21,475 nucleotides of DNA from DASYAN01 sp036501345 (GTDB lineage Bacteria > Chloroflexota > Ktedonobacteria > Ktedonobacterales > Ktedonobacteraceae): NCBI GenBank assembly GCA_036501345.1, contig DASYAN010000527.1, forward strand, positions 1 to 21,475, written 5' to 3'. The notes beneath the pieces are model-generated. The model was not told the origin of the DNA. It did no database searches and saw nothing but the letters and a program-made list of their open reading frames with translations. The position numbers were made by a program, and so were the translations under genes. Each line of letters opens with the position of its first letter. Within the stretch, counting starts at the first letter, position 1. This document shows, piece by piece, positions 17,204 through 21,475 of the stretch.

Positions 17204-17488
17204 TTGAAACTCTACGTAGGAAAACTGCCTTATCAAACCACCGATCAAGATCTTGCAGATCTTTTTGGCCAGTACGGACAGGTTGTTTCGGCAACAGTGA
17301 TTATCGATCGTGAGACAGGAAGAAGTAAAGGTTTTGGCTTTGTCGAAATGAGTAACAACCAAGAAGCACAAGCAGCCCAAAACCAGCTGAATAATTCTGT
17401 TGTAGGAGACCGAACCATCGTTGTGAATGAAGCCAATGATCGTCGGGACACTCGCTCCTCTGGTGGTGGATACCGGGGACGCTACTAA
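17204..17488 (+). CDS. RRM-type glycine-rich RNA-binding protein
   Basis: 94 residues with a single RNA recognition motif. RNP2 is LYVGKL (3-8) and RNP1 is KGFGFVEM (42-49), with the SKGFG aromatic residues that stack on RNA. A short basic glycine-rich tail (RSSGGGYRGRY) follows. Bacterial proteins of this type bind single-stranded RNA and are often cold- or stress-linked. I chose the TTG at 17204-17206 because the family starts at KLYVG and GGAGAG lies seven bases upstream (17191-17196). Longer GTG/ATG starts add a non-conserved extension. It lies alone, 170 bp after the tRNA remnant, and has its own terminator. Confidence 0.9.
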   Translation: MKLYVGKLPYQTTDQDLADLFGQYGQVVSATVIIDRETGRSKGFGFVEMSNNQEAQAAQNQLNNSVVGDRTIVVNEANDRRDTRSSGGGYRGRY

Positions 17489-17493
17489 GAGCT

Positions 17494-17537
17494 ATGCTTT
17501 AAATGTAGCTAGCAAGGGTTTTCAGCCCCTTAAGCAT
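17494..17537 (+). other. 3'-UTR hairpin after the RRM gene
   Basis: ATGCTT (17494-17499) pairs with AAGCAT (17532-17537), and inside it AAGGG pairs with CCCTT. No T-run follows, so it is more likely a stability or regulatory structure than a terminator. Confidence 0.4.
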
Positions 17538-17550
17538 TGAAATTCGGAAG

Positions 17551-17600
17551 AAGCGTATACTTTCCAAGAAAACGAGGAATGTATGCGCTTTCCTTTTATT
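17551..17600 (+). terminator. rho-independent terminator of the RRM gene
   Basis: Arms 17551-17565 and 17576-17590 pair over 15 positions with one mismatch and one G-U pair. The loop is ten bases and TCCTTTTATT follows. Confidence 0.75.
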
Positions 17601-17827
17601 ATCTAGAGAGATGACCAATAAGTTGGCCCGTTACTCTAGCATCTCCTAACCACCAGCCTGCTCTACACTGCCCTTACAGAATGAAGCATTAAACCCTAGG
17701 GTGGCAAAGTTGCCTTGATGAGCAAACCCTCGGTGGCAGCCAGATAGGCAGCGGGGTCTTTGCGAAAACGGGTGGTCTACCTCAAAACCAATTTGAAAAA
17801 ATTCATGCCGATTTCTTAAAGTACGAT
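17601..17827. other. gene-free stretch upstream of the hypothetical ORF
   Basis: No complete gene. The frame of the downstream hypothetical protein stays open back to 17693, reading a plausible LGGSQIGSGVFAKTGG and then NQFEKIHADFLKYD, but without a start codon. A minus-strand ORF across 17646-17843 has no recognised homology. The area may be the edge of an old insertion that removed the 5' end of a gene. Confidence 0.4.
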
Positions 17828-18457
17828 TTGGAGAATGCTGCACCAGAGCAGACTACTAAGCTTACTCGTTGGGAATGGATACAATATCCAAGGCAAACAT
17901 GGGAGAAAAGGATAGTATATAAGCAGCGTGATAAATTTAATAAACTTGAACAGGAAATTGCGGATAATGTAAAACATAGCGGTTTTAACAGTCTTGATAT
18001 TTCGCAGCAGCATGGTGTCATGAAAAAGGCTGCCTCTCTAATCAATGAGTTTAAGACGAGTTCTCAAGGTGCCTTAGACCCCCATGCTGGAGCCAACCGA
18101 AACGCCTACAGGAAGAGTCTCAAGAAGATTAATGAAGAGCTTGGAAGGGTTAGTGATCTCTTGGATAAGTTGGCCGTTGTTAATGATACAAATAGATTTA
18201 GAGCTCTTTGGAATGGTATTAGGCCTGAGGACCAGAAATCGAAATTCAAAGGAGATCCTAAAAGGTTACGAACCAAATTACAAAATCGTGTTAATGACGC
18301 TATACCAGCTTATATCGAAAAGCACGACGGTTCCTTTCTAGCGGGAAGAGATAAGTTAGCTAATAGAAAGGCGTTGAGAAATTTTGAGAAGTACTCCAAG
18401 TGGCTTGCCAACCTAACAAGGCCAGTGGATGAATATGTCAATCCAAGTAGGTTATAA
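17828..18457 (+). CDS. hypothetical protein, AT-rich, possibly 5' truncated
   Basis: 209 residues from a TTG start, unrecognised. It is hydrophilic, Lys/Asn/Asp-rich and mostly helical by composition (KKINEELGRVSDLLDKL; RKALRNFEKYSKWLANL), with no membrane segment or signal peptide. The TTG has no ribosome site, and the same frame stays open to 17693 with no start codon, so this may be the C-terminal part of a longer lost protein. Its AT content is visibly higher than that of the ECF module next to it, suggesting transfer. Four bases after its stop comes a strong AAGGAGGT with no following start codon. A toxin-like C-terminal domain with a decayed partner gene is one speculative reading; no catalytic motif supports it. 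Confidence 0.55.
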   Translation: MENAAPEQTTKLTRWEWIQYPRQTWEKRIVYKQRDKFNKLEQEIADNVKHSGFNSLDISQQHGVMKKAASLINEFKTSSQGALDPHAGANRNAYRKSLKKINEELGRVSDLLDKLAVVNDTNRFRALWNGIRPEDQKSKFKGDPKRLRTKLQNRVNDAIPAYIEKHDGSFLAGRDKLANRKALRNFEKYSKWLANLTRPVDEYVNPSRL

Positions 18458-18753
18458 CATAAGGAGGTAATCATATATCTAAGAGTTTTGAAACATCCGG
18501 TGATGGTAGTAATGGGAAGCTCGACACCCTGTAAGGAAGGACTCCAATGGCCTTGCGTGATGTGGCTACTTCTGCAGAATAACCAGCTTCCTGAACACTG
18601 TTTCATCCACCAGCAGTTATCCACCAGTACCTTCTGCTTGGGTGCTAGCGTGACAATGAAAATTCTTTCACCAATGTTGTATCATCTTATCTCATAGGGT
18701 ACGAGCAGCCTCTTGCCACGAGGGCCAAGTCATGCTACACTTCAATAGAAGAT
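18458..18753. other. intergenic region with orphan ribosome site and inverted/direct repeats
   Basis: AAGGAGGT at 18461-18468 is followed at normal distance by ATA (18475-18477) and a short frame ISKSFETSGDGSNGKLDTL ending at 18534. A dead gene start is the simplest reading. GTACGAGCAGC (18699-18709) is perfectly inverted at 18770-18780. An imperfect 22-bp direct repeat (18 of 22 identical) occurs at 18709-18730 and 18808-18829. No protein gene is supported here. Confidence 0.5.
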
Positions 18754-18779
18754 TACAACTTTTTTAGCCGCTGCTCGTA
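18754..18779 (+). promoter_or_regulatory. ECF-type promoter upstream of the sigma factor gene
   Basis: TACAAC (18754-18759), exactly 16 bp including a T-run, then CGTA (18776-18779). AAC in the -35 and CGT in the -10 with this spacing is the SigW-like ECF architecture. It lies 75 bp before the sigma ATG, as expected for autoregulation. The CGTA is inside the right arm of the 11-bp inverted repeat. Confidence 0.5.
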
Positions 18780-18854
18780 CAAAACTAGAGATGACTATGC
18801 TTCTTGTCCTCTTACGAAGAGTGCCAAGTGAAAAGAACAAATGAGCGGTGAGAA

Positions 18855-19613
18855 ATGCTAGAATCGACTATTAGTGCTTCAAACATACTGGGAGGGACGG
18901 GGGCTGGATTGATTGCGCAGCCAGCGCGTAAGGGCCGTCGTAGCCAAAAGAGTGGAACAGTAGCACGTGTTGCGGATACACAGGGTATCGCCACCACCGA
19001 GGCGATTAGCAGCCAGATGAAGGCAGGAGCCATCGTGGAAGCGATGAGCGATGCTGAGCTTGTCGAGCTTATCCTCAAGGGTAACCAAGAGGTCTTCTCG
19101 GTGCTCGTCGAGCGATACAAAGACGCTGTACAAAATCTCGCTTACCGGATGCTGGGTAATGCCACGGAAGCCGAAGACATAACGCAGGAAACCTTTGTGC
19201 GAGCGTATACACAGCTGGCTACTTATAAACCTGTCCACAAATTCAGTACTTGGCTACTCTCTATTGCTTCACACTTGGCAATCGACCAACTCAGAAGGCG
19301 GCGCTTCCTGGCACTTCCTCTAGAGGATGTTCCCTTTCTAGAGTGGATTGTGGATGTGGGCATTAGCCCCGAGCAATCGGCATTGCAGGGAGAGCAACAG
19401 GACGAAATTCAGGAATATTTGCAACGCTTGCCCGGTAAATATCGTGCTGTGATCATTTTGCGCTATTGGTATGACTTTTCCTATGATGAAATTGCCACTG
19501 CGCTCAAACTGACTCCGCCACTGGTCAAAGCGCGTTTACACCGGGCTCGTGAATTACTGGCTCGCTATATGCAGCAGAAGACAGTAAAGGAGCAGGCTGA
19601 TGCACTGCCATGA
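18855..19613 (+). CDS. ECF-family RNA polymerase sigma factor
   Basis: 252 residues. Region 2 (about 79-147) shows FSVLVERYKDAVQNLAYRML, then EAEDITQETFVRAY and FSTWLLSIASHLAIDQLRRRR, which bind core polymerase and the -10. Region 4 (185-236) shows LPGKYRAVIILRYWYDFSYD and a helix-turn-helix for the -35. The first 63 residues are an unusual Ala/Gly-rich extension; internal ATGs at 19017 and 19045 are possible starts. Its 3' end overlaps the anti-sigma start by 14 bp, a translationally coupled pair. The activity should be held by that partner until an envelope signal releases it. Confidence 0.93.
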   Translation: MLESTISASNILGGTGAGLIAQPARKGRRSQKSGTVARVADTQGIATTEAISSQMKAGAIVEAMSDAELVELILKGNQEVFSVLVERYKDAVQNLAYRMLGNATEAEDITQETFVRAYTQLATYKPVHKFSTWLLSIASHLAIDQLRRRRFLALPLEDVPFLEWIVDVGISPEQSALQGEQQDEIQEYLQRLPGKYRAVIILRYWYDFSYDEIATALKLTPPLVKARLHRARELLARYMQQKTVKEQADALP

Positions 19614-20163
19614 CGCTCAAGAATGGCTGGGCACTCAGTGCAATGGCTATCGTGCGTTGCTGTTTGCCCCAGCCTTGCAAGAACATCTAAAGCAATGTCC
19701 CGTTTGCCGTGCCTTTCTGCAACGTCAACACCATGTAGACGGTGCGCTCGATACTCCAACTCCGCTTATACGAGCAAGTATCTCAACATCTCAGATTATG
19801 CTAGCAGTACAGGAACGGAAACGCATCACTCAGCAGTTGGAGGATATCCGGCGGCAACAACATACTCGTATGGAACGTTTACGTCCCGTCGGAGCCGCTG
19901 GTCTTGCTCTAGGTCTCTTTACACTAAGTAGCATTCCGCTGTTCTTCTTTGCTATACTTATTATCCAGACCGACTTGGCGGCAAAGGCGCTCTTGCTGCT
20001 CAGCGGTGCCATTGATATATTCATCATCCTTGCACAATACCTACAGGAGGAACTGACGCTGCTAACACGTAATAGCTGGCTACTTTCAGCTATTGCATTT
20101 GCAGTTGTTATCATGATGGGGATGTGGCTTCGCTTGATGCGCTATCCACAACAAGAAGCGTAA
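19600..20163 (+). CDS. zinc-finger (zf-HC2) membrane anti-sigma factor
   Basis: 187 residues. The N-terminal zf-HC2 motif has Cys3, then HLKQCPVC (His29, Cys33, Cys36), the H-x3-C-x2-C pattern that clamps ECF sigma factors. A short helical linker (about 65-92) leads to three hydrophobic segments (about 97-123, 127-146, 160-178), so the protein sits in the membrane with its sensor domain inside. AAAGGAG at 19586-19592 is well placed before ATG 19600, and the start overlaps the sigma gene end. It has little extracytoplasmic domain, so the signal may be sensed within the membrane or through the next gene product. Confidence 0.88.
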   Translation: MHCHDAQEWLGTQCNGYRALLFAPALQEHLKQCPVCRAFLQRQHHVDGALDTPTPLIRASISTSQIMLAVQERKRITQQLEDIRRQQHTRMERLRPVGAAGLALGLFTLSSIPLFFFAILIIQTDLAAKALLLLSGAIDIFIILAQYLQEELTLLTRNSWLLSAIAFAVVIMMGMWLRLMRYPQQEA

Positions 20164-20225
20164 AGCGAACAGGCGAGGGTCATTGGTTGCACAAGTGTGC
20201 TAACCAGTGGCAGGGAGTTTCTCAT

Positions 20226-21224
20226 ATGCACAAGGTCTCGCGAAAACAACGGTTCATGCTCGCGCTGCCAGGATTTATGCTCTTCGCAGCATTCTTAATA
20301 GCTAGTGGGGTAGAAGCATTGCAAGGGCAGCCGCAGACAGCTTCAGCCGCCGAAACCACGGGAAAAATACGGATTGCGGGCAAAGCTTTCCCCACAGACT
20401 GCACCGAAGGACATCAAGGCCCATCCTTCAATAGTACAGTAGTGGTGGCAAGTGAAGAGGTAGTTTGCAGTGATCTGACCTCATTTGGTGGATCTGTCGC
20501 TATTGATGGTGTGGTCAAAGGTGATGTGGTTGTATTCGGGGGCAATGTTGTTATCGACGGCGTGGTTAATGGCAATGTTACTCTCTACGGTGGCAACCTG
20601 ACCTTACTGGATGATGCTCAAGTCAATGGAGACATTCATGTGTGTGGAGGTAACTGGACAGGAGGCAGCGATTCTCAGCTCCATGGTAGTTCCTTTGCGT
20701 GCACAAAGAGCCTGGGGACGCTTTTAACGAGTGTCAGTGGAGCAAGTATTCGTTTCTGGTCCACGTTGGCATCGATCATACTGGGCATGTTACTGACATC
20801 CCTGCTTCCCGAGCATGTCATGCTCGTACGTGCGACGGTGAAGAGTAAGATGGGCCGAAGCTTCGTGCTTGGGCTTTTAAGTGTCTTGCTGACTCCTGCT
20901 ATCCTTGCGGTATTGGTTGGACTTATTATTTCTATCCCGCTAGCTATTCTCGTCACCGTCGGATTGATCGCAGCATGGGCACTGGGAACAGTCGCCGTTG
21001 GCTGGATTGTTGGTGATTATATCGTACGCTCAGTGGCTCCACAACACAGTACACGTCTTCTACAAGTTATCGTAGGGATGACAGCGTTGGCATTAGCAGG
21101 GTTTCTTCCTTCTGTTGGCTTGTGGATTACCATTGGATCAGGGTTGGTTGGATTGGGAGCTGTCTTATTGAGCCGTTTTGGAACACGGCTGTATAGTCCA
21201 CCCAGACATCCACTTCCATTTTAA
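20226..21224 (+). CDS. bactofilin-like polymer-forming membrane protein
   Basis: 332 residues from ATG 20226, chosen because CAGGGAG (20211-20217) precedes it and a hydrophobic signal segment follows (about 10-28). The earlier ATG at 20124 is inside the anti-sigma gene. Residues about 82-145 are bactofilin-like beta repeats (SFGGSVAIDGVVKGDVVVFG, then GGNVVIDGVVNGNVTLYGGN). Three or four cysteines lie in this exported part (59, 81, 140, 159). Four to five membrane helices fill about 177-315. Exported repeat plus membrane anchor resembles proteins often found with ECF systems. It probably is the third gene of the module and an effector or sensor at the envelope; this is inference. Confidence 0.8.
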   Translation: MHKVSRKQRFMLALPGFMLFAAFLIASGVEALQGQPQTASAAETTGKIRIAGKAFPTDCTEGHQGPSFNSTVVVASEEVVCSDLTSFGGSVAIDGVVKGDVVVFGGNVVIDGVVNGNVTLYGGNLTLLDDAQVNGDIHVCGGNWTGGSDSQLHGSSFACTKSLGTLLTSVSGASIRFWSTLASIILGMLLTSLLPEHVMLVRATVKSKMGRSFVLGLLSVLLTPAILAVLVGLIISIPLAILVTVGLIAAWALGTVAVGWIVGDYIVRSVAPQHSTRLLQVIVGMTALALAGFLPSVGLWITIGSGLVGLGAVLLSRFGTRLYSPPRHPLPF

Positions 21225-21317
21225 ACTACCTTTTCTATATATAAACACTCATAAATCCAGTTATCCTTCTATTAAAGGGGATATTCTTCCGAAACAGAAG
21301 GTCCTTTGCACACGTCA

Positions 21318-21475
21318 TGAACCACCCGCTTAAAAGCGGGGGCTTGCGGCAACCTGAAAGGGGATAGCAAGCTCTACATGACCAGACTCAGCCTAGCAAT
21401 AGGCTACGTTAGGAGCGAAATAGGTACGTTGGGATGCGTGGGCCAGTCCCAACCTCTACGGTTACAGGTTAAACA
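21318..21475 (-). mobile_element. end of an IS200/IS605-type element with omega-RNA-like structure
   Basis: Nested hairpins: GTTGGGA/TCCCAAC (21428-21453), AGCCTAGCAATAGGCT (21390-21405), GCTTGC/GCAAGC (21342-21372) and CCCGCTT/AAGCGGG (21325-21340). On the minus strand the last is followed by TGGTTCATGAC, resembling the 3' hairpin and GGTTCA ending of TnpB omega-RNAs and the right end of these elements. The only open minus-strand frame enters from beyond 21475 and stops at 21404 (CLTCNRRGWDWPTHPNVPIS), consistent with a TnpB tail. The guide-like segment would start just left of about 21318. The protein lies outside the window, so the call is provisional. Confidence 0.6.

Noticed and set aside
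17646..17843. Minus-strand ORF containing FAHQGNFATLGFNASFCKG
   Set aside because: I considered a transposase remnant but recognise no motif, and the opposite strand has a competing open frame; left unassigned.
20124..20225. Upstream start of the bactofilin-like protein
   Set aside because: It overlaps the anti-sigma gene and places 34 polar residues before the signal segment; ATG 20226 has a better ribosome site.
1..21475. CRISPR array
   Set aside because: I found no set of regularly spaced direct repeats; the recurring short motifs are inverted pairs of mobile-element ends.

Overview
Organism. The window looks like a chromosomal segment of a Chloroflexota bacterium of the Ktedonobacteria type. 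The grounds are a large MalT-like LuxR regulator with an N-terminal ATPase, an IS1-like transposase fragment of a style I associate with that group, many GTG/TTG starts, and housekeeping genes of moderate GC beside AT-rich accessory stretches. This assignment is inference; there is no rRNA to test it.

Layout. (1) 2-2686: a LuxR/MalT-type regulator cut by the left edge. (2) 2875-4869: a CopC-CopD copper protein, convergent with a flavin amine/amino-acid oxidase (4947-6668, minus). (3) 7009-9804: a solitary DUF1156/Zn-ribbon DNA adenine methylase. A 118-bp MITE-like insertion with a 7-bp target duplication follows it at 10063-10180. (4) 10228-14408, minus: mnmG, then a response regulator and a soluble Cys-rich PAS histidine kinase. 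The regulator-kinase pair has its own promoter overlapping the mnmG stop codon. (5) 14653-14735: an intact tRNA-Leu(UAA) with a clear promoter, divergent from mnmG. (6) 14736-17036: a gene graveyard ending in a second, degenerate 3' part of the same tRNA. It holds an IS1-like transposase fragment, a broken kinase C-terminus and a response regulator split by a 235-bp MITE with perfect 17-bp ends and a 6-bp target duplication. It also holds a diverged relative of the 118-bp MITE. (7) 17204-17488: an RRM RNA-binding protein with a good terminator. (8) 17828-18457: an unrecognised AT-rich ORF followed by an orphan Shine-Dalgarno. (9) 18855-21224: an ECF sigma factor, a zinc-finger anti-sigma factor and a bactofilin-like membrane protein, behind an ECF-type promoter. 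(10) 21318-21475: the structured end of an IS200/IS605-type element, probably an omega-RNA tail of a TnpB gene lying beyond the right edge.

How it works together. MnmG modifies U34 of tRNAs that include tRNA-Leu(UAA), and here the two genes sit back to back. The ECF module reads as a cell-envelope stress circuit. The regulator-kinase pair is a cytoplasmic two-component system. The most informative discoveries are the two small non-autonomous transposons with intact target-site duplications. Removing one of them in silico restores a complete receiver-domain C-terminus. I did not find a complete new multi-gene defence system. The DUF1156 methylase is the best defence-related candidate, and it stands alone.
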